Below are positions 1 through 5,862 of a DNA stretch of 9,864 bases, piece by piece. Every line of letters begins with the position of its first letter. The first letter of the stretch is position 1. The stretch spans positions 1 through 9,864 of the forward strand of contig JBFKUL010000093.1 in NCBI GenBank assembly GCA_041635755.1. Direction: 5' to 3'. The translations under genes and the position numbers were made by a program. This DNA comes from JBFKUL01 sp041635755 (GTDB taxonomy: Bacteria; Pseudomonadota; Gammaproteobacteria; Burkholderiales; SG8-39). The notes under the pieces were generated by a model that made no database searches, had not been told where the DNA came from, and saw only the letters and a program-made list of their open reading frames with translations.

Positions 1-369
1 GACGAGGTCGGCAAGGACGTTGCCATGCATATCGCCTTTGCCAAGCCGCAGTACATGGCGAAGAACGAGGTGCCGGCAGAAACGGTCGCGCGAGAGCGCG
101 AGATCCTTGCAGCGCGCGCAAAGGAATCCGGAAAACCCCCCCATATCGCGGCGAAGATGGTTGAGGGCGGACTGGCTAAATTTCTGGCGGAGATCACACT
201 GCTCGGCCAGCCCTTCGTCAAGGACGACAAGCACAGCGTGGAAAAGATGCTTGCAGCGAAAAAGACCACGTTGCGCAACTATAAATTCTTCGTGGTCGGC
301 GAAGGCATCGAGAAGAAATCGTCCGACTTCGCGGCCGAGGTCATGGCGCAGGCCGGGATGGCGCGCTAG
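1..369 (+). CDS. tsf: Elongation factor Ts, C-terminal part (5' truncated by window edge)
   Basis: EF-Ts is the cytoplasmic guanine-nucleotide exchange factor that releases GDP from EF-Tu during translation elongation. The reading frame is open from base 1 and ends at TAG 367-369, giving 122 residues of a protein normally near 290, so roughly the first 170 residues lie outside the window. Family wording is visible: GKDVAMHIA near the start, then PQYMAKNEVPAE, the AKESGKP and KMVEGG segments, the TLLGQPFVKDD stretch, and VGEGIEKK followed by DFAAEVMAQ near the end. This is the C-terminal dimerisation/core region and the C-terminal helix. It precedes pyrH by 12 bases with no terminator-like hairpin between them, as in many proteobacteria where rpsB-tsf-pyrH-frr are linked. 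A run of seven C (136-142) sits in the gene, but the reading frame continues normally through it. The identification is secure; the start is not visible. Confidence 0.97.
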   Translation, partial: DEVGKDVAMHIAFAKPQYMAKNEVPAETVAREREILAARAKESGKPPHIAAKMVEGGLAKFLAEITLLGQPFVKDDKHSVEKMLAAKKTTLRNYKFFVVGEGIEKKSSDFAAEVMAQAGMAR

Positions 370-381
370 TCGGGCGAACCC

Positions 382-1110
382 ATGGCGCAGGCGGCTCTCA
401 CTCCTCGATACAAGCGAATCCTGCTCAAGCTCTCGGGCGAGGCGCTGATGGGAGATGACCCGTTTGGCATCAATCGCCAAACCATCGAGGACATCGTCGC
501 CGAGATCGCGCTGGTTTCGCGCATGGGGGTGGAGATCGGTGTCGTGATCGGCGGTGGCAATATCTTTCGCGGGCTTGCCCCGGGTGCCTCAGGCATGGAT
601 CGGGCGACCGCCGATTACATGGGTATGCTCGCCACGGTGATGAACGCGCTCGCGCTGCAGGATGCGATGCGCCACGCCGGTCTGGTCAGCCGCGTTCAGT
701 CTGCGCTCAAGGTCGAGCAGGTTGTCGAACCCTACATCCGAGGCAAGGCGATTCGATACCTCGAGGAGGGCAAAGTCGTCATCTTCGCCGCCGGTACCGG
801 CAACCCGTTCTTCACTACCGACACGGCGGCCGCACTGCGCGGCAGCGAAGTAGGAGCGGAAATCGTCCTCAAGGCGACCAAGGTGGATGGCGTATATACC
901 GCGGACCCCAAGAAGGACGCCGCGGCGCAGCGCTACAGCCGCATCAGCTTCGACGAGGCGATCAGCCGTAACCTACGAGTCATGGACGCCACGGCGCTTA
1001 CTCTTTGCCGCGACCAGAAGCTCCCGATCAACGTTTTCAGCATCTTCAAGAAACATGCCCTGCAGCGTGTGGTACTCGGCGAGGACGAGGGCACGCTGGT
1101 TCACGTCTGA
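382..1110 (+). CDS. pyrH: Uridylate (UMP) kinase
   Basis: PyrH phosphorylates UMP to UDP with ATP in the cytoplasm, feeding pyrimidine nucleotide and UDP-sugar synthesis. The family enzyme is a hexamer activated by GTP and inhibited by UTP. The 242-residue protein has the length of E. coli PyrH (241) and belongs to the amino acid kinase fold rather than the eukaryotic P-loop UMP/CMP kinases. Visible motifs are KRILLKLSGEAL at residues 11-22 (phosphate-binding lysine), GVVIGGGNIFRG at 53-64 (glycine-rich loop), the DYMGMLATVMNALALQDAM helix, GTGNPFFTTDTAAALR at 138-153 (UMP binding), and KATKVDGVYTADP from 164 (ATP site). No key residue appears missing. The ATG at 382 is preceded by only a weak Shine-Dalgarno, which suggests translation may depend partly on ribosomes finishing tsf (inference). 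The gene is followed 12 bases later by frr. Confidence 0.98.
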   Translation: MAQAALTPRYKRILLKLSGEALMGDDPFGINRQTIEDIVAEIALVSRMGVEIGVVIGGGNIFRGLAPGASGMDRATADYMGMLATVMNALALQDAMRHAGLVSRVQSALKVEQVVEPYIRGKAIRYLEEGKVVIFAAGTGNPFFTTDTAAALRGSEVGAEIVLKATKVDGVYTADPKKDAAAQRYSRISFDEAISRNLRVMDATALTLCRDQKLPINVFSIFKKHALQRVVLGEDEGTLVHV

Positions 1111-1116
1111 AGGAGG
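1111..1116 (+). promoter_or_regulatory. Strong Shine-Dalgarno for frr
   Basis: AGGAGG begins directly after the pyrH stop TGA (1108-1110) and lies 6 bases before the ATG at 1123 and 9 bases before a second, in-frame ATG at 1126. It is the strongest ribosome binding site in the window. Both Met codons are within workable reach, so the exact first residue is ambiguous by one codon. Confidence 0.85.
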
Positions 1117-1122
1117 CCTTTT

Positions 1123-1680
1123 ATGATGGATCAGCTCAAGAAGAACACGGAGCAGAAAATGAAGAAAACCATCGAGGCGTTCAAGGTCGACTTGGCAAAA
1201 GTGCGCACCGGCCGGGCGCACGCGGGGCTGCTCGATCACATCAACGTCGAGTATTACGGCAACCCGACCCCGATCAACCAGGTCGCCAACGTGACGCTGC
1301 TCGATGCGCGGACGATTGGCGTGACGCCCTGGGAGAAGAAGATGGCCGGAGCCATCGAGAAGGCGATACGTGATTCCGATCTTGGGCTAAACCCCGCGAC
1401 GATGGGCGAGACGGTGCGCGTCCCCATGCCCGCGCTCACCGAGGAACGGCGCAAGGAGCTGATCAAAGTCGTTCGCCACGAGGCGGAGAACGCGCGGGTG
1501 GCCGTGCGCAACCTGCGTCGCGATGCGAACCACACGGCCAAGGAAGCGCTGAAGAAAAAGGAACTTTCGGAGAACGACGAGCGGCGAATGGAGGTCGACG
1601 TACAGAAGTTGACTGACCACTACGTAGCCGAGATCGACAAGCTGCTGCAGCAGAAAGAGGCCGAGCTGCTCGCGGTCTGA
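1123..1680 (+). CDS. frr: Ribosome recycling factor
   Basis: RRF works with EF-G in the cytoplasm to split post-termination ribosomes and free them for new initiation. The protein is 185 residues, the same length as E. coli RRF. Visible conserved segments are KVDLAKVRTGRAHAGLLDHI near residues 22-41 (hinge and first long helix of domain I), a YYGNPTPINQVANV stretch with DARTIGVTPWEKKM (the beta-rich domain II), SDLGLNPATMGETVRVPMP, then LTEERRKEL, ARVAVRNLRRDAN and QKLTD in the returning helices of domain I. The charged, heptad-like C-terminal helices fit the three-helix bundle. A strong AGGAGG lies 6 bases upstream. The gene sits between pyrH and uppS, its usual proteobacterial place. Identification is very secure; the start could be the ATG at 1126 instead. 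Confidence 0.98.
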   Translation: MMDQLKKNTEQKMKKTIEAFKVDLAKVRTGRAHAGLLDHINVEYYGNPTPINQVANVTLLDARTIGVTPWEKKMAGAIEKAIRDSDLGLNPATMGETVRVPMPALTEERRKELIKVVRHEAENARVAVRNLRRDANHTAKEALKKKELSENDERRMEVDVQKLTDHYVAEIDKLLQQKEAELLAV

Positions 1681-1684
1681 GGTG
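1679..1684 (+). promoter_or_regulatory. Shine-Dalgarno overlapping the frr stop, sets the uppS start
   Basis: GAGGTG shares its first two bases with the frr stop codon TGA (1678-1680) and lies 6 bases before ATG 1691. A GTG at 1682 is in frame with uppS but lies inside this site, so it cannot be served by it. This favours ATG 1691. The arrangement implies that ribosomes terminating on frr can reload at uppS (inference). Confidence 0.7.
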
Positions 1685-1690
1685 CCATTC

Positions 1691-2458
1691 ATGTCGCAAC
1701 AAAGCTCGACGCTTTCGATTCCTCCCCACGGCGAAGTGCCGAGACATCTCGCCGTCATCATGGACGGCAACGGCCGGTGGGCGAACCAGCGCCATCTTCC
1801 TCGCATCGCGGGGCACCGACGTGGCGTCGAAGCCGTGCGTACCGTGGTGCGATCCTGCGCCGAGCGCGGCATCGAGTACCTCACGCTGTTCGCCTTCAGC
1901 TCCGAGAACTGGCGCCGACCCGCCGAGGAAGTTTCGCTGCTCATGCAGCTCTTTCAGGGCGTGCTGGTCAGCGAGGTCGAGAAGCTTCACCGCAACGGCG
2001 TGCGGCTGAAGGTGATCGGAGACACCGCGCGTTTCGATGCACGCATCCGTGATTTGATCGACAGCGGCGAGCGCCTTACCGCTGCCAATCGTCGCCTTAC
2101 GCTCACGGTTGCGGCAAACTACGGCGGTCGCTGGGACATCCTGCAGGCGCTCGGCAGGCTGGTCCGCGAGCATCCCGAGCTCGCCGCCGGTCCGATCGCA
2201 GAGGAAAGCCTGGCGCCTTACCTGTCGATGAGTTACGCACCCGAGCCGGACCTGTTCATCCGCACTGGCGGCGAGCAGCGGGTGAGCAACTTCCTGCTAT
2301 GGCAGCTTGCTTACAGCGAACTCTATTTCACCGATCAGCTATGGCCGGACTTCGATGCCGCGGCGCTCGATCGGGCCATTGCGTCGTACCGGCAGCGCGA
2401 GCGTCGTTTCGGGCGCACCAGCGGGCAGGTTGCCGCAGCCAAGGGCGTGGCGGCCTAG
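1691..2458 (+). CDS. uppS: Undecaprenyl diphosphate synthase (cis-prenyltransferase)
   Basis: UppS adds eight isopentenyl diphosphates to farnesyl diphosphate in cis configuration, making the C55 carrier lipid precursor for peptidoglycan and other wall polymers. It acts in the cytoplasm at the membrane surface. With the ATG at 1691 the protein has 255 residues (E. coli 253). Visible motifs are HLAVIMDGNGRWA with the Mg/pyrophosphate Asp25, GHRRGVEAVR with His42, LFAFSSENWRRP at about 66-77, AANYGGRWD, and DLFIRTGGEQRVSNFLLWQ, in which Arg191 and Arg197 match the IPP-binding arginines of E. coli, followed by SELYFTDQLWPDF. All expected catalytic residues are present. The start was chosen because GAGGTG is placed 6 bases upstream; GTG 1682 would add only Met-Pro-Phe. 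It lies directly before cdsA with one base between them. Confidence 0.97.
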   Translation: MSQQSSTLSIPPHGEVPRHLAVIMDGNGRWANQRHLPRIAGHRRGVEAVRTVVRSCAERGIEYLTLFAFSSENWRRPAEEVSLLMQLFQGVLVSEVEKLHRNGVRLKVIGDTARFDARIRDLIDSGERLTAANRRLTLTVAANYGGRWDILQALGRLVREHPELAAGPIAEESLAPYLSMSYAPEPDLFIRTGGEQRVSNFLLWQLAYSELYFTDQLWPDFDAAALDRAIASYRQRERRFGRTSGQVAAAKGVAA

Positions 2459-2459
2459 T

Positions 2460-3272
2460 TTGTTCGGTACCCGTCTTCTGACGGCGTTGGCACTGCTGGC
2501 CGCGTTCCTGGCCGCTGTCCTGCTGCTGGAGCGCCCAACGTTCGCCGCGGTAGTGACCTTGGTCGTCGGACTCGCCGGCCATGAATGGGCCCGGCTGTGC
2601 CGCATGCCGAAGCAGGCGGCGCTGGCCTACGGAGTGGGCATGGCAATGGCCTTTGCGCTAGTGGTCTGGCTGCTGTTTCCGGTCTCTGTTTCGGCGCCCG
2701 CGGCGGGCGCACTGTTCGTCGTGGCAACGCTGTTCTGGCTCGTCGCTGTGCCGTTGTGGCTTTACCAAGGCCTCGGCAGCGGCCCCCTGCTGCCGTTGGT
2801 CGGTTGGGTGGTCGTGCTGCCGGCCGCGCTTGCGGCCGTCGCGCTTTCGGGGCCGCCGCTGTTGCTGGTGCTGGGCCTGGTCTGGATCGCCGATACCGTC
2901 GCCTACCTGACTGGACGCGCGATCGGTCGGCGCAAGCTCGCGCCGTCGATCAGCCCCGGAAAAACCTGGGAAGGTGCAGGGGGTGCGCTGGCAGGCGCTT
3001 TGGCCTACTCTATCGTTTGTGCGATGTTTGTCCCGCAGCTCGCCCAGACGGTGAAGGGCGGAGCCTGGCTGCCGTACCTTGCCGGGGCGGCGCTGCTGTG
3101 CGCGGTCAGTATTCTCGGGGACCTCCTCGAATCGGCGCTCAAGCGGCAGGCGTCGGCAAAAGACAGCGGCAACCTGTTGCCCGGGCACGGCGGTGTGCTT
3201 GATCGTATCGACAGCGCCACGGCAACGCTTCCGGTCGCCGTTTTGATATTGCATTGGATCGCTCCGACATGA
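2460..3272 (+). CDS. cdsA: Phosphatidate cytidylyltransferase (CDP-diglyceride synthase)
   Basis: CdsA is an inner-membrane enzyme that converts phosphatidic acid and CTP to CDP-diacylglycerol, the precursor of phosphatidylethanolamine, phosphatidylglycerol and cardiolipin. The 270-residue protein is a chain of hydrophobic segments (about 6-23, 27-40, 57-76, 81-100 and onward). It carries the loop with IADTVAYLTGR (Asp145) and LAPSISPGKTWEG. The family signature at residues 225-251 runs from SALKR through KDSGNLLPGHGG to LDRID, matching the known CDS pattern. The frame is open upstream, but the only plausible start is TTG 2460, one base after the uppS stop. It gives an N-terminus MFGTRLLTALALL that resembles other betaproteobacterial CdsA proteins (from memory), and no ATG or GTG lies in frame nearby. 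No clear Shine-Dalgarno precedes it, so translational coupling to uppS is likely (inference). It overlaps dxr by ATGA. Confidence 0.95.
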   Translation: MFGTRLLTALALLAAFLAAVLLLERPTFAAVVTLVVGLAGHEWARLCRMPKQAALAYGVGMAMAFALVVWLLFPVSVSAPAAGALFVVATLFWLVAVPLWLYQGLGSGPLLPLVGWVVVLPAALAAVALSGPPLLLVLGLVWIADTVAYLTGRAIGRRKLAPSISPGKTWEGAGGALAGALAYSIVCAMFVPQLAQTVKGGAWLPYLAGAALLCAVSILGDLLESALKRQASAKDSGNLLPGHGGVLDRIDSATATLPVAVLILHWIAPT

Positions 3273-4498
3273 GCCGACCAGATCCCCGCTTCGCTGTCAC
3301 GCAACGCCCACTGCGTCTCACGGTGCTTGGCGCAACCGGCTCTGTCGGCGCGAGCACCCTGGACGTCGCGTCGCGGCACCCGGAGCGCTACACGGTATTC
3401 GCGCTCAGCGCGCGAACTTCGGCCGATGCTTTGCTCGTACTGTGCCTTCGGCATCGACCGCGTTATGCAGTGCTCTCGGGCCTGGCCGAGGACCCCGCCC
3501 TGCGCCGACGATTCAGCGAATCCGGCTGCCGCAGCGAGCTTCTGTTCGGCGAGCGTGCGCTGGCGCAAATCGCGGCCGATGCGGAGTGCGATGTGGTGAT
3601 GGCGGGGATTGTTGGCGCGGCGGGCCTGGCGCCGACCCTTGCGGCGGCCTCGGCAGGCAAGCGCGTGTTGCTCGCCAACAAGGAAGCCCTCGTGATGGCC
3701 GGGGCGCTGTTCATGCATGCGGTTAGGCAGGCCGGCGCGGACTTGTTGCCGATCGACAGCGAGCACAACGCGGTATTTCAGTGTCTGCCTCATGGTGCCG
3801 ATGCGAGCGCAGCGCCGAGCATCGTACGGCGCATCATGCTGACTGCCTCGGGCGGCCCGTTCCGCGCGCTGCCGATGGAGCGGTTGGCCGACGTAACGCC
3901 CGAGCAGGCTTGCGCCCATCCCAACTGGGTGATGGGGCGAAAGATCTCTGTCGATTCGGCGACCATGATGAACAAGGGCCTTGAAGTGATCGAAGCGCGC
4001 TGGCTGTTCGATGTCGAACCCGGACGCATCGAGGTGGTAATCCATCCACAGAGCATCGTCCATTCGCTCGTCGAGTACGTCGACGGCTCCGTCATTGCGC
4101 AGCTCTCCAATCCCGATATGCGCGTACCGATTGCTCATGCGCTGGGATTTCCGGATCGGATCGAGTCCGGCGCTTCGCCGCTCGACCTCGGAGCGATCGG
4201 ACAACTCACCTTTGAGCGCCCCGATCTGCGCCGTTTCCCCTGTCTTCGGCTTGCCTACCGCGCGCTCGAGGCCGGCGGTACCGCACCGGCGATTCTGAAC
4301 GCGGCAAACGAAGTTGCTGTCGAGGCGTTTCTCGCGGGCCGCGTCGGCTTTACCACGATACCGGTGATCATCGAGGCCGTGCTGAACAAAGTCCGCTCGG
4401 TTCCGGCCAACGCGCTCGCCACGGTGCTCGATGCCGATGCCGCGGCACGCCAGGCTGGACGCGACCAGGTCGCGCACGCAATGGGAAGGGCAGCATGA
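3269..4498 (+). CDS. dxr: 1-deoxy-D-xylulose 5-phosphate reductoisomerase
   Basis: Dxr (IspC) catalyses the NADPH-dependent rearrangement and reduction of DXP to 2-C-methyl-D-erythritol 4-phosphate, the committed step of the MEP isoprenoid pathway and the target of fosmidomycin. It is cytoplasmic. The 409-residue protein (E. coli 398) has the N-terminal NADPH fold with LGATGSVGASTLDV at about 20-33, RVLLANKEALVMAG, and LLPIDSEHNAVFQCLP carrying metal ligands Asp163 and Glu165. TASGGPFR and the flexible-loop region HPNWVMGRKISVDSATMMNK follow, then GLEVIEARWLF with the third metal ligand Glu239, and VVIHPQSIVHSLVEY. All catalytic residues are seen. ATG 3269 overlaps the cdsA stop as ATGA; a TTG at 3254 is also in frame but less likely. 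Compared with E. coli there is a short N-terminal extension rich in Arg and Pro. Its product pathway supplies UppS two genes upstream. Confidence 0.97.
   Translation: MSRPDPRFAVTQRPLRLTVLGATGSVGASTLDVASRHPERYTVFALSARTSADALLVLCLRHRPRYAVLSGLAEDPALRRRFSESGCRSELLFGERALAQIAADAECDVVMAGIVGAAGLAPTLAAASAGKRVLLANKEALVMAGALFMHAVRQAGADLLPIDSEHNAVFQCLPHGADASAAPSIVRRIMLTASGGPFRALPMERLADVTPEQACAHPNWVMGRKISVDSATMMNKGLEVIEARWLFDVEPGRIEVVIHPQSIVHSLVEYVDGSVIAQLSNPDMRVPIAHALGFPDRIESGASPLDLGAIGQLTFERPDLRRFPCLRLAYRALEAGGTAPAILNAANEVAVEAFLAGRVGFTTIPVIIEAVLNKVRSVPANALATVLDADAAARQAGRDQVAHAMGRAA
4485..4490 (+). promoter_or_regulatory. Shine-Dalgarno-like site for rseP inside the dxr 3' end
   Basis: GAAGGG lies within the last codons of dxr, 4 bases before ATG 4495. 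The spacing is short but usable. The start itself overlaps the dxr stop as ATGA, so re-initiation by the same ribosome is also possible. Confidence 0.5.
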
Positions 4499-5859
4499 GT
4501 GTCCTTCATACCATCGTCGCGTTTGTGATCGCGCTCGGCATCCTGATCGTGGTGCACGAATACGGGCACTACCTTGCTGCAAGGCTCTGCAACGTCAAAG
4601 TGCTGCGATTCAGCGTCGGCTTCGGCCGGCCCCTGGCGGTCTGGCGCCTCGGGCGTGACCGAACGGAATGGTCGATCGCCGCGGTGCCATTCGGTGGCTA
4701 TGTGAAAATGCTCGACGAACGCGAGGCGCCGGTCGCACCAGAGGAGCTGCGCCGGGCGTTCAACCGGCAGTCCGTCAGCAGGCGGATCTTCATTGTCGCG
4801 GCCGGGCCGGTTTTCAATTTCATCTTCGCAATCGCCGTCTACGCCGGCCTGTTCATGTACGGACTGCCGGAGGCAAGACCCATCGTTGCCCAGCCTGCGC
4901 CGAAAACGCTCGCCGCGGCGGCCGGATTTCGCGCGGGCGACACCGTGCGCTCGATCGAGGGCGAGACGATCGAAACCTGGCAGGAACTCCGCTGGCGCGT
5001 CCTGCAAGCTGCGCTGCAGCGCGAGTCGCTCCTCGTGGAGGTGCAGAACGAGGGGCACGGCATTGCGACGCGGCGTCTTGACCTGCAAAGCTTCTCCAGC
5101 GATGACTTGGAGCAGGACGCGCTCGAACGCATCGGGCTGCGGCTTTTCCGGCCCGCACTCGAGCCGGTCCTTGGAAATGTTGTGGCGAGCAGTCCGGCGG
5201 CGCGTGCCGGCCTGGAGAGCGGCGACCGGGTCACGGCGGTTGACGGTCGGGCGATCGCATCATGGGAAGCGCTGGTCGAGGCGATCCGAAGCCGCCCCGA
5301 GCGCTCGCTGCGTTTCGACATCGAACGAGACGGCGTGCGCCGTTCGGTCGTGGTCACGCCGGATGCCGTCAAAGCAAACGGCGAGCGGATCGGACGCATC
5401 GGCGCAGGACCGAAGGTGCCGCCCACCTATGCCGATCGGATTCTGGTGCGCATTCAGCACGGTCCCATCGATAGCGTTTTGAAGGGCACCGCGAAGACCT
5501 ATGACATCGCGATCTTCAGCCTGCGCATGCTTGGACGGATGCTGCTCGGCGAGGTGTCATGGAAGCACCTGTCGGGACCCGTAACGATTGCCGATTTCGC
5601 CGGGCAATCGGCGCAGATGGGATGGGTGTCGTACATGACGTTTCTCGCCCTGATCAGCGTCAGCTTGGGCGTACTGAACCTGCTGCCCATCCCGCTGCTC
5701 GACGGTGGTCACCTCATGTATTATGTCGCCGAGATCATAAAGGGTAGCCCCGTTTCCGAGCGCGTCGTGGAGCTCGGGCAGCGTCTCGGTCTGGCGCTGC
5801 TGCTGGTGCTCATGGCGTTTGCCTTCTATAACGACATCAATCGATTGCTCTCCGGCTGA
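4495..5859 (+). CDS. rseP: Site-2 intramembrane zinc metalloprotease RseP
   Basis: RseP cuts membrane-spanning anti-sigma factors (RseA in E. coli) after a first periplasmic cut, releasing sigma-E in the envelope stress response; it also clears remnant signal peptides. The 454-residue protein (E. coli 450) has a first membrane helix holding the zinc motif HEYGH at residues 21-25, then the VGFGRPL and PFGGYVKM membrane-associated loop. A second helix follows at about 97-120 (AAGPVFNFIFAIAVYAG). Two periplasmic PDZ domains lie at about 131-190 (GFRAGDTVRSIEGE) and 222-290 (SPAARAGLESGDRVTAVDG). The third helix carries NLLPIPLLDGGH with the zinc ligand Asp403, and the fourth helix (about 430-447) ends the protein. 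Catalytic His, Glu and Asp are all present. Whether the local substrate is an RseA homologue cannot be seen here. It overlaps dxr by ATGA and is followed at once by bamA. Confidence 0.97.
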   Translation: MSVLHTIVAFVIALGILIVVHEYGHYLAARLCNVKVLRFSVGFGRPLAVWRLGRDRTEWSIAAVPFGGYVKMLDEREAPVAPEELRRAFNRQSVSRRIFIVAAGPVFNFIFAIAVYAGLFMYGLPEARPIVAQPAPKTLAAAAGFRAGDTVRSIEGETIETWQELRWRVLQAALQRESLLVEVQNEGHGIATRRLDLQSFSSDDLEQDALERIGLRLFRPALEPVLGNVVASSPAARAGLESGDRVTAVDGRAIASWEALVEAIRSRPERSLRFDIERDGVRRSVVVTPDAVKANGERIGRIGAGPKVPPTYADRILVRIQHGPIDSVLKGTAKTYDIAIFSLRMLGRMLLGEVSWKHLSGPVTIADFAGQSAQMGWVSYMTFLALISVSLGVLNLLPIPLLDGGHLMYYVAEIIKGSPVSERVVELGQRLGLALLLVLMAFAFYNDINRLLSG

Positions 5860-5862
5860 GTG

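Noticed and set aside
136..142. Run of seven C in tsf, possible frameshift or slippage site
   Set aside because: The normal frame reads Lys-Pro-Pro-His and continues with good EF-Ts wording on both sides, so neither a sequencing slip nor programmed shifting is needed.
1560..1587. GGAACTT (1560-1566), identical to a sigma-E -35 element, upstream of uppS
   Set aside because: No TCTGA-like -10 lies at the expected 16-17 base distance (sequence there is GC-rich), and it falls inside conserved frr codons.
1387..2173. Minus-strand open frames of 185 and 236 codons over frr and uppS
   Set aside because: They mirror the frr and uppS frames respectively and encode low-complexity Arg/His/Ala-rich text.
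2585..3202. 205-codon plus-strand frame inside cdsA
   Set aside because: Off-frame reading of a GC-rich gene: its product is Gly/Arg/Ala-rich, and the cdsA frame has the full family signature.
3005..4582. 525-codon open frame on the minus strand
   Set aside because: Over dxr its codons are exactly opposite the dxr codons, so it stays open simply because TTA, CTA and TCA codons are rare in a GC-rich gene. Its product is Arg-rich with no recognisable domain, while dxr has all catalytic motifs.
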